Of a stretch of DNA of 47,684 bases, positions 18,115-26,482 are shown in pieces. This stretch comes from an uncultured Prevotellaceae bacterium (GTDB lineage: Bacteria > Bacteroidota > Bacteroidia > Bacteroidales > Bacteroidaceae): positions 1 through 47,684 of the forward strand of contig CAMVIB010000021.1 of NCBI GenBank assembly GCA_947167455.1, written 5' to 3'. A program made the position numbers and the translations under genes. Below the pieces are notes generated by a model that worked only from the letters and a program-made list of their open reading frames with translations, was not told the origin of the DNA and searched no databases. How positions within the stretch are numbered: the first letter of the stretch is position 1; each line of letters starts with the position of its first letter.

Positions 18115-19335
18115 TTACGATTTGCCATCCTCCTCTATCAGCGCCAGCAGCCGCTCCACGGCATCGGCCTCGGGGATGTTCTTTTCGACGCACTCCTTGC
18201 CACGGTAGAGGCTGACCTTGCCACGGGCGGCGCCGACGTAGCCGTAGTCGGCATCGGCCATCTCGCCGGGGCCGTTGACGATGCATCCCATGATGCCTAT
18301 CTTCAGCGAGGCGAGGCGTGCGGCCAGGGCGGGGTCGGCCTCGGCCTGCTGGCGGGCGAAGGCGTCGCGTATGCTCTGTATGGTGGCGGGCAGGTCGTAG
18401 AGGGTGCGTCCGCAGCCGGGGCATGAGATGAACTCGGTCTTGGTCTGGCGCAGGCGTGCGGCCTGCAGGAGGGCATAGGCCACGGGTATCTCGTTCTCGG
18501 GCGGCTCGGAGAGGCTGACGCGGATGGTGTCGCCGATGCCGTCGATGAGGAGGGCGCCGATGCCCACGGCGCTCTTCAGGCGCCCGTCCTCGCCCTCGCC
18601 GGCCTCGGTGACGCCGAGGTGGAGGGGAAAGGTCATGCCCTCACGGTCCATGGCCTGGCAGAGGAGGCGCACCGACTCGACCATGACGACGGTGTTGCTG
18701 GCCTTGATGCTGACCACCACATCCATGAAATGCTGGCGCTGGCAGATGCGCAGGAACTCCATGCAGCTCTCCACGATGCCAGCGGGGGTGTCGCCATAGC
18801 GCGACATGATGCGGTCGGAGAGCGAGCCGTGGTTGACGCCGATGCGCACGGCTGTGCCATGCTCGCGGCAGATGTCGAGGAATGGCGTGAGGCGGTCCTC
18901 TATCTTCTGCAGCTCGGCGCGGTACTCGTCGTCGGTGTATGTGAGTTTCTTGAACTGGCGGGCGGCATCGACGTAGTTGCCGGGGTTGATGCGCACCTTC
19001 TCACAGTAGCGTGCGGCAACGTCGGCCACGGCGGGGTTGAAGTGGACGTCGGCCACCAGCGGCACGTCGTAGCCTGCGGCGCGCACCCGCTCGCGGATGA
19101 CGCGCATATTCTCGGCCTCGCGCACGCCCTGCGTGGTGAGGCGCACCAGCTCGCCGCCGGCACGAGCTATGGCCAGGATTTGACGCACACAGGCGTCGGT
19201 GTCCATGGTGGAGGTCGTACACATGGACTGCACGCGCACGGGGTTGTTGCCGCCGATGCCGATGGTGCCTACGCGCACCTCATGGGTCTTTCTGCGTTGC
19301 ATATAAGCTGAATGTTGGCTGTTTGTGTTGAGCAT
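18115..19335 (-). CDS. ispG: 4-hydroxy-3-methylbut-2-enyl diphosphate synthase (short form)
   Basis: A 406-residue iron-sulfur enzyme of the MEP isoprenoid pathway, converting MEcPP to HMBPP. It has the N-terminal TIM-barrel part (NPVRVQSMCTTSTMDT, LVADVHFNPAVADVA, KVRINPGNYVD, IRIGVNHGSLSD-like VRIGVNHGSLSD) and the C-terminal cluster domain with Cys305, Cys308 (SCPGCGRT), Cys351 and Glu358 (GCIVNGPGE). The two parts are joined directly at about residue 290, without the extra middle domain that I expect in many Bacteroidetes homologues. The start could also be the ATG at 19302 (MQRRKTHEV). It follows the DUF2442 gene by seven bases. Confidence 0.93.
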   Translation of the reverse strand: MLNTNSQHSAYMQRRKTHEVRVGTIGIGGNNPVRVQSMCTTSTMDTDACVRQILAIARAGGELVRLTTQGVREAENMRVIRERVRAAGYDVPLVADVHFNPAVADVAARYCEKVRINPGNYVDAARQFKKLTYTDDEYRAELQKIEDRLTPFLDICREHGTAVRIGVNHGSLSDRIMSRYGDTPAGIVESCMEFLRICQRQHFMDVVVSIKASNTVVMVESVRLLCQAMDREGMTFPLHLGVTEAGEGEDGRLKSAVGIGALLIDGIGDTIRVSLSEPPENEIPVAYALLQAARLRQTKTEFISCPGCGRTLYDLPATIQSIRDAFARQQAEADPALAARLASLKIGIMGCIVNGPGEMADADYGYVGAARGKVSLYRGKECVEKNIPEADAVERLLALIEEDGKS

Positions 19336-19342
19336 GCACCTG

Positions 19343-19636
19343 TCACAGCGTGGCTACGCGATCCTGCGGATTCCGCTTGATGACCAGCGGATAGCGTTCG
19401 GGATGTTTCAAACTATCTATCTCGAGGTCTATCTCGAGTGCCGGCCATTCAATGGCATTCCTGCCACTCATGCGCACATCAAGCACACTGCTGATGCTGG
19501 CATCACGCATCCACGGGACACGGTTGTAGGAGAGGAAATAGTCATGCCCGGCGACGCTCAGCATGATGCCATCCCCATTAATCATCAACACGCTTGCCGA
19601 CATGTTGGCGGAATTGCTCTTGGAACTCTGTTGCAT
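19343..19636 (-). CDS. DUF2442 protein
   Basis: A 97-residue protein whose core (GIMLSVAGHDYFLSYNRVPW, then ALEIDLEIDSLKHPERYPLV) fits the DUF2442 family. Such genes usually stand next to DUF4160 genes; the pair is often discussed as toxin-antitoxin-like, with no settled activity. Here the DUF4160 partner just upstream is broken. The start at 19636 overlaps the old DUF4160 frame; an ATG at 19603 (MSASVLMING) is an equally good start and would give 86 residues. The ispG gene begins seven bases after the stop. Confidence 0.7.
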   Translation of the reverse strand: MQQSSKSNSANMSASVLMINGDGIMLSVAGHDYFLSYNRVPWMRDASISSVLDVRMSGRNAIEWPALEIDLEIDSLKHPERYPLVIKRNPQDRVATL

Positions 19637-19747
19637 ACTTATCTACAATCTTTTGAATCCTCGCGACACATGTATGTGCATCTGTTCCTCTTCGTTGGAA
19701 TAGATCTTGAAGCAATAACTGTTCTCACGATGAAAGACAGGACTCAT
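19578..19747 (-). pseudogene. DUF4160 gene with internal deletion and frameshift
   Basis: The frame opened by ATG at 19745-19747 reads MSPVFHRENSYCFKIYSNEEE, then QMHIHV, the start of a DUF4160 protein, but stops after 34 codons (TAG at 19643-19645). In another frame the same stretch continues ARIQKIVDKYATEFQEQF, then RQHVGKRVDD and a stop at 19578-19580, which looks like the C-terminus of the same family. The middle of the protein (roughly 30 residues) is missing and the halves are out of frame, so an internal deletion is the simplest reading. Confidence 0.65.
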
Positions 19748-19765
19748 GACAGGAGGGCATGAATG

Positions 19766-20272
19766 CTAATTGGTCTTATAATTGAACTGCACCCCCGCCA
19801 GCTCCTCGTTGGCCTTGACGATCTTCTGCGCCAGACCGGCCTTGTAGTCGGCCATGCGTGTGGCGAGGGCGTTGTCGGCGAGGGCCAGGATCTCGCAGGC
19901 GAGCACGGCGGCGTTCTGTGCGCCGTTGACGCCCACGGTGGCCACGGGGATGCCCGGTGGCATCTGCACTATGGAGAGCAGGGCGTCGAGTCCGTCGAGC
20001 ATACCCTTTATGGGCACGCCGATGACGGGCAACGTGGTGTTTGCCGCTATGACGCCTGGCAGTGCTGCTGCCATTCCTGCTGCTGCGATGATAACTCGTA
20101 TGCCTCGGCTCTCGGCCTCACGTGCGAAGGTCTCCACCTGTGCGGGTGTGCGGTGAGCCGATAGCGCGTTCATCTCGAACGGCACCTGCATGTCGTCGAG
20201 GAAGCGGGCAGCCTTCTCCATTACGGGGAGGTCGCTTGTGCTGCCCATGATGATGGATATGAGGGGTGACAT
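19766..20272 (-). CDS. purE: N5-carboxyaminoimidazole ribonucleotide mutase
   Basis: A 168-residue class I PurE of purine synthesis, converting N5-CAIR to CAIR. It shows GSTSDLPVME (10-19), SAHRTP (38-43, with His40 in the catalytic place), AAAGMAAALPGVIA and PVATVGVNGAQNAAV. I chose the ATG at 20270-20272 because the family begins directly before the first strand (MSPLISIIMGSTSD); the in-frame start at 20338 would add 22 residues unlike the family and would lie inside the promoter. No PurK gene is visible beside it in this window. Confidence 0.95.
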   Translation of the reverse strand: MSPLISIIMGSTSDLPVMEKAARFLDDMQVPFEMNALSAHRTPAQVETFAREAESRGIRVIIAAAGMAAALPGVIAANTTLPVIGVPIKGMLDGLDALLSIVQMPPGIPVATVGVNGAQNAAVLACEILALADNALATRMADYKAGLAQKIVKANEELAGVQFNYKTN

Positions 20273-20307
20273 TTTTTGTGTGTAAGTGTCTGTTGGCGTG
20301 TCGGCTG

Positions 20308-20339
20308 CAAAGTTAAGTGCTTTTTGGCAAATGAGCAAA
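20308..20339 (-). promoter_or_regulatory. Promoter for purE
   Basis: On the minus strand TTTG (20336-20339) is followed after 20 bases by TAACTTTG (20308-20315), the Bacteroidetes -33/-7 pattern, 36 bases before the purE start codon. Confidence 0.65.
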
Positions 20340-20560
20340 CATTTCCTCTATTAAATGTTTTTCATGTGTGAGAAATGAGCTACACACACACCTCACCGTC
20401 CGACATCGTGCAGGCCGTGAAGTTATTGGAAAACAATGCGCAAGAATAATTTAAAGGTCTTCTTCGGTGGCAACCTTTGTTTCCATTAGTCGCCAGCTTG
20501 GTCGATCGGCACTCCAAGAACAATACTATTATTGGTCATTGTTCTCCATTGTTTTCTAAC
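20340..20560. other. Intergenic stretch without a supported gene
   Basis: Between the purE promoter and the terminator of the small-peptide gene. A 24-codon frame starting ATGAGCTACACACAC at 20375 has no recognisable match and no good support. GGAAAACAATG near 20429 and CATTGTTTTC near 20547 form a distant inverted repeat. Nothing else seen. Confidence 0.4.
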
Positions 20561-20590
20561 GAAAAAGCCCCTCCGCTTGCGGAGAGGCTT
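20561..20590 (-). terminator. Intrinsic terminator of the surface-protein/small-peptide operon
   Basis: On the minus strand the stem AAGCC-CTCCGC with one mismatch and a two-base loop (20565-20590) is followed directly by TTTTTC. It lies 36 bases after the stop of the 60-residue peptide gene. Confidence 0.85.
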
Positions 20591-20625
20591 GATCATGTTT
20601 AGATGAGCTTATGGGATCGTTGGGA

Positions 20626-20808
20626 CTACTCCCACTCAAAATCGAAAGAAGACTTGGCCCAGGCGTTCTCGCCATCTACCGGCGTCTCAGGGTGTACGCC
20701 CTCGCCATGCTTCTCGCCCTCGATGAAGTTGCCGGAGAGGGCGAGCATAGTGGCGGTGCTGACGTCCAGCACCACCGCCATAGGTTTCAGATATTTCTTT
20801 TTCTTCAT
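20626..20808 (-). CDS. Small peptide co-transcribed with the repeat protein
   Basis: A 60-residue peptide, MKKKKYLKPMAVVLDVST through ENAWAKSSFDFEWE. It starts with a basic patch, has a mildly hydrophobic stretch TATMLALSG, a Gly/Glu/His-rich middle and a conserved-looking acidic/aromatic end FDFEWE. I know short Bacteroidales proteins with the same layout (K-K-Y-x-K-P start, L-x-L-S-G middle) but no assigned function. The ATG at 20806-20808 is 12 bases after the stop of the 1713-residue protein gene and the pair shares a terminator, so they are one operon. It could be a helper, a pheromone-like or modified-peptide precursor; none of these is shown by the sequence. Confidence 0.65.
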   Translation of the reverse strand: MKKKKYLKPMAVVLDVSTATMLALSGNFIEGEKHGEGVHPETPVDGENAWAKSSFDFEWE

Positions 20809-20820
20809 AGCGCACACATT

Positions 20821-23800
20821 TTATTTGATGGCAATCTTCTTACCGTTCACGATATACACGCCCTGCGGCAACTTCTTAGCATCGAACGTGTCGGCGACCT
20901 TACGTCCTGCCATGTCATAGACAGCAGTGGGCAGCTGACGGCCGCTGAACTCGGTAGCATCGATGCCCGTCTCGTAGCCCTCGAAGATGAAGCCGACAGC
21001 CTTGACGCCGTTGGAGAGGGCTGAGGTGGGCAGTTGCAGATAAGCCTTGCCTGCTGCTACCGTGCCGCTGCCGGAGGACTTGTAGAAGCCCTTCACGCCG
21101 TTCACTTCGCTGTAGAGGAAGTTGGTGCAGCCGTCTGCTTCGCTCGGTACGGTCTGAGCGGTGAGCACTGGCTTGAGCAGGTTGATGTAGAAGGCCGACG
21201 AAGCGGCAAACGGAACCTTATACTCCGCACCTTCCGTGCCCACGAGGAAGAGACCCGTGGAGGCCGGCACCTTGTCAACGCAGGTCAGGACAACCGTGCC
21301 GTCGATGTAACCGCTGGCGATGTAAGCCTTCAGGCCGGTGACACCGGTGAAGTCAAGGGGCTGCGTGCAGCTGAAGGTCTGCTGGGCGTGAGCCATGGTG
21401 ATGAACGCCTTGTTGGCGTTGTAGGTAGCTACGACAGCGACGTTGGCGCTCACGCTGCTGATGGTGTACTGACCGCCGGAGATCTGCGACGTCACATCGA
21501 CGCCGTCCACGGTGAGCGATACGAGGTCATAGTCCTCGTCGTCAGCGATGGTCAGCACCACGTCGTCCTCATATTGGGGTGAGGTCGTCGAGGCGGTCAC
21601 TGCGTTTGCAAGGTTCGAAGTGATAGACACGGTATAAACCTCGCGTTCCCAAGTAGCGGTGTATGCACAGGTGCCGATCGAGCCCTTGGCGATGGTCACC
21701 GTCTGCGCAGCTGCGCTGAGGCCAGTGCCTGTCCAGCCCCTGAAGATCCAGTGGGCCTTCGTCGGGTTCGTCAAGGTGAAGGTAGCGGTCTCGATGGTGT
21801 AGCTCGTCGGGTTGGCCGTGGCAACGCTACCGCCAGCGAGGTCGTAGGTGATGTCATAGACGATAGGTGTCCAGGTGGCGGTGTATGCGCGGTCGCCGAT
21901 CGAGCCCTTGGCGATGGTCACCGTCGTTGCGGTACCTGTGATGCCCGTGCCTTCCCATCCTGCGAAGTCATAGCCTTCGCGGGTCGGGTTCGTCAGGGTG
22001 AAGGCAGCGGTCTCCACGTTGTACTCCGTCGGGTTGGCCGTAGCGACGCTACCGCCGGCGAGGTCATAGGTGACGGTGTACGGGATGATCTGCCACTGGG
22101 CATAGACGTCGATAACGGTTCCATTCTCTGCGGTGAGGTTCAGGAGTTCCTGCTTGTCGGTATAGGGCGTACCGCTGCCGTCGGCCTTGGTGTTCCATCC
22201 CTCGTAGGTATAGCCTGTGCGGGTGAAGATGTTCTGTGTCAGAGCCTGCGCTACGTCGTAGGTGAAGACCTGATTGGCCATCGTACCCGAGCCGTTGTTG
22301 GCATGGAAGGCTATCTGATAGGTGATAGGCGTCCAGTTGGCGGTGTACGTGCGGTCGCCTGTGCTACCCTGGGCGATGGTCACGTTCTTTGTGGCCTCGC
22401 TGAGGTCGGTACCAGTCCATCCATCAAAGATGTAACCTGTCTTTGCGGGCTCCTTCAGTGTGAAGGTCGGGGTCTCGATGTTGAAGGAGGCGGGGTTCTC
22501 GTCGCCAGCGGCCAGTGCACCACCAGCCAGGTCGTAGGTCAGGTTGTAGGTGATGACCTTCCACTGGGCATAGACATTGACGATGCCGTTCAGCTCGGCG
22601 GTGAGGTTCTTCACCTTGGCCTTGTCAGCGTAGGCGGTACCGCTGCCGTCAGCTGCGGTGTTCCAGCCCTCGAAGGTGTAGCCCGTGCGGGTGAAGGCAT
22701 TCTCGGTCAGGGCCTGTTCAGCGTCGTAGATGAAGTCCTGGTTGGCCATGGTACCCTCGCCGTTGTTGGCGTTGAAAGCCACCTGGTAGGGGTTCGGTGT
22801 CCACTGGGCGTACATCGTGATGACCTCGTCGCGCACGGCGGTGAGGTTCTTCACGGTCTGCTTGTCGGTGTAGACTGTGCCGCTGCCGTCAGCCTTCGAG
22901 TTCCACTCCTTGAAAGTGTAGCCCGTACGGGTGAATGCGTTCTCAGTAAGTGCCAGCTCGCTATCGTAGATATGGATCTGGTCGGCCATGGTACCGCCGT
23001 TGCCGCCATTGATGTCGAAGTGTACCTTGTAGGGGTTCGGCTCCCATGTGGCGGTGTAAGCGCGATCGCCGTAGTGGCCAGTAGTCACGGTCACGGCTAC
23101 GGTCTTCTCAGTGAGGTCTGTGCCTTCCCATCCAGTGAAGGTGTAGCCCAGCTTCGTCGGGTTGACTAGTGTGAAGTCGGCCGACTCGATGGTGTACTCA
23201 GCGGGGTTGGCAGAAGCCACAGCACCACCGGCGAGGTCGTAGGTGATAGAATAGACGATGGGCTGCCACTTCGCGTAGATTGTCACCTCGGCACCTTGCT
23301 CCGTGGCGAGGTTCTCCACCACAGCCTGATCGGCATAAACCACGTCGCCATTCACGGTGGTGCTCCATCCGAGGAAGTCGTAGCCTGTGCGGCTGAAGCC
23401 CGTGGCGGGCAGGTTCTTAGGATCGTCGTAGGTCAAGGTGATGCTCTCCATCGACCCTGCGATAGCCATGGTGCCAGTGGCTCCGGCCTGTCCGTTGTCG
23501 AAGGTCAGGGTGTAGGTGATGGGGATGAGCTCCACCGTGAGGTCGAGACCAGCTGCGTCTTGGCTGCCGTCTGAACAGAAATAGAGCAGCAGGGTGCGGG
23601 CAGTGCTGCCATACTCGCCAATAGCTGTTGTTTGTTTATTTTCGGGACTGCTGAACTCCTTGAGGAGGCACTTTGCTTCATCAACTTCAGTGCCGTCGTA
23701 GATGCTCAGGTAGTCATATCCGGTTTCGGATGCTATGGTACCTGTCACCTTCAACCTATAGCCAATTGGCGCTTGCAGCATAAGATAGCCGTTGCTGTTG

Positions 23801-25962
23801 GGGCCGTAGTTGCCACCTGCGCCACCGTCGTCATATACCTTGAAGGATTTGATGCCATTGCAGATGTCGGTGGTGAGGGTGCCTTCCTTCGGCATGTTGA
23901 TGAAAAGTCCGTCTTCGGCCGTTGTACCCGTAGTGAACGTCGGCGTTACCGTCACGCCAGAGATGGGCATGATGAAGCTGGCTGCGGCGTTGTACCATGT
24001 GCCGCCATTGATGGCCACAGGCGTGCCGTTGGCATCCACGGCGGTGGTGTTTTCGAGCGTATAGCCCCTCTGGTGGGTCTCTGTCAGGGTGACGACGTCG
24101 TTGAACTTGGCCGATGGCACGTCGCTGGCCATTGCGCCCCCCGTGGCCGGGCTGATGGTGATGGGCTGGGGCTCGTTGGAGTTGAAGACGTAAACATTGA
24201 GGGCATAGCCATCATCGGATTGGTTACCGTCTGAATAGAAGTAGATGGTCATGTTGCGTCCGCTGCTGGTCACGATGCCGATGTCCGAGAGGTTGTGGCT
24301 GTCTATGCTGGACACTTGCTCCCTGAGCGTTGGGGCTTGGTCGTCGGCGCCGTCATAGAAGGTCAGGTAATCGCAGTTCTCCGAGTCTATCGTGCCAGTA
24401 ACCTGTATCTGGTAGCCTTCAGGAACGTTGAGCACGAGATAGCTATTGCAGCCGTCGGAATATTTTCCTTCTGCACCGCCATCGTCATAGACCTTGAACG
24501 ACTTCACGCCCGTTGAGATGTTGGTGGTGATGGTTCCCTCCTTCAGCATATTGATGAAGAGTCCGTCGGCAATGGTCGTGGCAGGAATGAACGTCGGGGT
24601 GACGGTAACCTCCGATGCCGGCATCGTGAAGCTGGCATCAACCCTGTACCACGTGCCGCCATTTACTTCCACCGTTCTGTTGTTGACGTCCTTCACAAGG
24701 ATGTCCTTCAGTACATAGCCATCCTCATGCGACTCGGTCAGTGCGACGGTCTCTGTGTATTTGGCTGTCGACTTGTCGCTCGTCATGGAGCCTCCCGTAA
24801 CAGTGCTGATGTTGATGGGGAAGGCCTCGTTGGGGTTGAACAGGGTCACTTCGAGGTCCAGTCCAGGATCGGTGGCGCTGCCGTCTGTTTGGAAGTAAAG
24901 CATCATGCTATTGCCTGTGGTGGTAATGATGCCGATGTTGCGGGCTGAACCACCGTGTCCGGTTCCGCCCACATGGTCGAGGAGCAAAGCGGCCTCGTCG
25001 GTCGTGCCGTCATAGACGGTGAGTTGGTCATTGTCCTCACCGGTTATGGTACCTGTCAGTTGCATTCTTAAGCCCTCTGGGGCTGTGATGACGACGTAGC
25101 CTCTATAGTCGTTGGGATATTCACCGTCTGCGCCGCCAGAGTCATAGACCTTGAATGAGGTCACACCCGTGGCGATGTCGCAGGTCTTGGTCTGGCCCGT
25201 CTCGGGGAAGTTGAGAAAGAGGCCTTCCACCGATGTCGTGGCCTTGACGAAGGTCGGAGTGACGGTTGCTGCCGAGGTAGGCATCGTGAAGTGCGTTGCC
25301 GCGTTGTACCACGAGCCACCGGTGAAGCTTAAGGGCCGTCCGTAGCCGTCCGTGATGGTGATGCTCTCCAGAACATAGCCTGTCTCGTGCGTCCACGTCA
25401 GGGTTAAATCCTCATTATACTTGGCTGTAGCCTTGCTGCTATGTATCACGCCGCCTGTGGTCTCGTTGATGTTGATGGAATAGGCCTCGTTGGGTTTGAA
25501 CAGCGTAACATCAATGTCGAGACCGTCCCGAGTGGTACCAGAGTCGGAATGGAAATAGAGCAAGAGGTTTCTGCCCGTGCTGGCAATGCTGCCGATGTCA
25601 GCTAAATCTCCGGTAATTTTGCAGAGCTCTTGAGCACCGTCGGTAGTTCCGTCATAGACGGTCAGATAATCGTAATTGGTCTCTGTCTGGACCGTGCCTG
25701 TCAGCTGAAGGGCATAGCCATCGGGAGCGGTGATGAGAAGGTAGCCATCGCTGCTATTGCTGTAGCGCTCCTCTGCACCGCCGTCGTCATAGACCTTGAA
25801 TGCCATGACGGAGGCATCAGACAGCGTCAGATTGTCAGTCCCTGAGGAGGGTATGTTTACAAATTTTGTGCCGCCCGCATCCTTCAGCTGCACGTCTCCT
25901 GCCCATGCGCCTATCGCGGCCATGAGCATCGCGAATAAGAATAGTAACTTTTTCATAAGCAT
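20821..25962 (-). CDS. Secreted repeat protein with CUB-like and InlB-type repeats
   Basis: A 1713-residue exported protein. Signal peptide: MLMKKLLFLFAMLMAAIGAWA (about 1-21). Four CUB-like modules lie near 46-157, 257-377, 475-595 and 693-815, each with FKVYDDGGA, a TVYDGT-like strand and LLLYFxSDG. After the first three comes a ~78-residue divergent InlB-like module with GGTWYNAAxSFxMP and VTVTPTF. From about 815 to 1439 run eight Listeria-Bacteroides/InlB B-repeats of two alternating types (YDLAGG...GYTFTGW...ATW and NANNGxGTMA...RTGYTFEGWN...YAQW). A divergent repeat (1440-1515), a C-terminal domain and a sorting-like tail (VYDMAGRKV, GVYIVNGKKIAIK) follow. Likely a cell-surface adhesin exported by a Por/T9SS-like route. 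No enzyme motif is seen. Confidence 0.85.
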   Translation of the reverse strand: MLMKKLLFLFAMLMAAIGAWAGDVQLKDAGGTKFVNIPSSGTDNLTLSDASVMAFKVYDDGGAEERYSNSSDGYLLITAPDGYALQLTGTVQTETNYDYLTVYDGTTDGAQELCKITGDLADIGSIASTGRNLLLYFHSDSGTTRDGLDIDVTLFKPNEAYSININETTGGVIHSSKATAKYNEDLTLTWTHETGYVLESITITDGYGRPLSFTGGSWYNAATHFTMPTSAATVTPTFVKATTSVEGLFLNFPETGQTKTCDIATGVTSFKVYDSGGADGEYPNDYRGYVVITAPEGLRMQLTGTITGEDNDQLTVYDGTTDEAALLLDHVGGTGHGGSARNIGIITTTGNSMMLYFQTDGSATDPGLDLEVTLFNPNEAFPINISTVTGGSMTSDKSTAKYTETVALTESHEDGYVLKDILVKDVNNRTVEVNGGTWYRVDASFTMPASEVTVTPTFIPATTIADGLFINMLKEGTITTNISTGVKSFKVYDDGGAEGKYSDGCNSYLVLNVPEGYQIQVTGTIDSENCDYLTFYDGADDQAPTLREQVSSIDSHNLSDIGIVTSSGRNMTIYFYSDGNQSDDGYALNVYVFNSNEPQPITISPATGGAMASDVPSAKFNDVVTLTETHQRGYTLENTTAVDANGTPVAINGGTWYNAAASFIMPISGVTVTPTFTTGTTAEDGLFINMPKEGTLTTDICNGIKSFKVYDDGGAGGNYGPNSNGYLMLQAPIGYRLKVTGTIASETGYDYLSIYDGTEVDEAKCLLKEFSSPENKQTTAIGEYGSTARTLLLYFCSDGSQDAAGLDLTVELIPITYTLTFDNGQAGATGTMAIAGSMESITLTYDDPKNLPATGFSRTGYDFLGWSTTVNGDVVYADQAVVENLATEQGAEVTIYAKWQPIVYSITYDLAGGAVASANPAEYTIESADFTLVNPTKLGYTFTGWEGTDLTEKTVAVTVTTGHYGDRAYTATWEPNPYKVHFDINGGNGGTMADQIHIYDSELALTENAFTRTGYTFKEWNSKADGSGTVYTDKQTVKNLTAVRDEVITMYAQWTPNPYQVAFNANNGEGTMANQDFIYDAEQALTENAFTRTGYTFEGWNTAADGSGTAYADKAKVKNLTAELNGIVNVYAQWKVITYNLTYDLAGGALAAGDENPASFNIETPTFTLKEPAKTGYIFDGWTGTDLSEATKNVTIAQGSTGDRTYTANWTPITYQIAFHANNGSGTMANQVFTYDVAQALTQNIFTRTGYTYEGWNTKADGSGTPYTDKQELLNLTAENGTVIDVYAQWQIIPYTVTYDLAGGSVATANPTEYNVETAAFTLTNPTREGYDFAGWEGTGITGTATTVTIAKGSIGDRAYTATWTPIVYDITYDLAGGSVATANPTSYTIETATFTLTNPTKAHWIFRGWTGTGLSAAAQTVTIAKGSIGTCAYTATWEREVYTVSITSNLANAVTASTTSPQYEDDVVLTIADDEDYDLVSLTVDGVDVTSQISGGQYTISSVSANVAVVATYNANKAFITMAHAQQTFSCTQPLDFTGVTGLKAYIASGYIDGTVVLTCVDKVPASTGLFLVGTEGAEYKVPFAASSAFYINLLKPVLTAQTVPSEADGCTNFLYSEVNGVKGFYKSSGSGTVAAGKAYLQLPTSALSNGVKAVGFIFEGYETGIDATEFSGRQLPTAVYDMAGRKVADTFDAKKLPQGVYIVNGKKIAIK

Positions 25963-26030
25963 TAAGTTTCATGAGTAGTTATTGATATTAATTGGAAAAA
26001 TAGATTGTATGGATATTGATGGTTGTTAGT

Positions 26031-26197
26031 GTGTTTGGCGAGACATAAAAAAAACGTGGACTACTTACTTCGTCTACGTTCTAGAGGTATCGCCAAACAC
26101 CTTAACTGCATATCCGAGTAAAAGCCCACGCCATAGGCGTGAGCATCCGAGCTTTTACTCTTGCAGTTCTGTTTAATTTTGGCGAAATTTCTAGAAC
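26031..26197 (-). ncRNA. Candidate structured leader RNA or small RNA
   Basis: On the minus strand, upstream of the repeat-protein gene, several stems nest. An outer pair, 26178-26197 with 26078-26097, matches at 16 of 20 positions (GTTCTAGA....TCGCCAAA). Inside it are AACTGCA/TGCAGTT (26162-26168 with 26104-26110), a perfect 10-base stem (26151-26160 with 26116-26125) and CACGCC/GGCGTG closing a three-base loop. Next comes an intrinsic terminator ending in eight U. A competing 11-base perfect stem (26090-26100 with 26031-26041) would enclose the terminator. It could be an attenuating leader or a free-standing small RNA. I do not recognise a named RNA family. Confidence 0.6.
26047..26079 (-). 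terminator. Intrinsic terminator inside the surface-protein leader
   Basis: On the minus strand ACGTAGAC (26072-26079) pairs with GTCCACGT (26054-26061) with one mismatch around a ten-base loop, and eight T follow (26047-26054). It lies about 85 bases before the ATG of the repeat-protein gene, so it would stop transcripts from the upstream promoter unless relieved. Confidence 0.65.
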
Positions 26198-26385
26198 AAG
26201 ATCTAAAGCGGACGCACCTAAATATATCTAATTATCCTATCTTAGCCCATAGGCATTTGATGTATTTAATAGTTTAAAATGATAACTTACAGCTGTATTT
26301 ACTATTATCACGCAAGCGTTTGAAATGCTCGCAATGAATCATGTTTGAACATGACAGATGTTACATTTCATCTGTCTTTGCGGTG

Positions 26386-26393
26386 CAAATATA
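26386..26393 (-). promoter_or_regulatory. Probable -7 box of the surface-protein leader
   Basis: The minus strand reads TATATTTG, a TAnnTTTG element. It is followed by a perfect 8-base hairpin (GACAGATG/CATCTGTC, 26353-26376) and then the structured leader. No clear -33 TTTG is seen. A transcript from here would have a leader of about 410 bases. Confidence 0.5.
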
Positions 26394-26482
26394 CATAAAA
26401 AATCTGAACGGAAGAATAAAATGTAGAAAAAATGTGCAATAATTCGCAAGGATGGTATCAGAGAATTGTTTTATGCGCGTAA

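Noticed and set aside
20375..20449. 24-codon frame MSYTHTSPSDIVQ...
   Set aside because: Too short, no promoter or recognisable similarity; kept as intergenic.
26031..26197. Inverted repeats considered as an invertible promoter
   Set aside because: The longer pair has four mismatches in 20, no promoter lies between the arms, and the stems are nested as in an RNA fold. No invertase is adjacent, though XerC-type enzymes could act from elsewhere.
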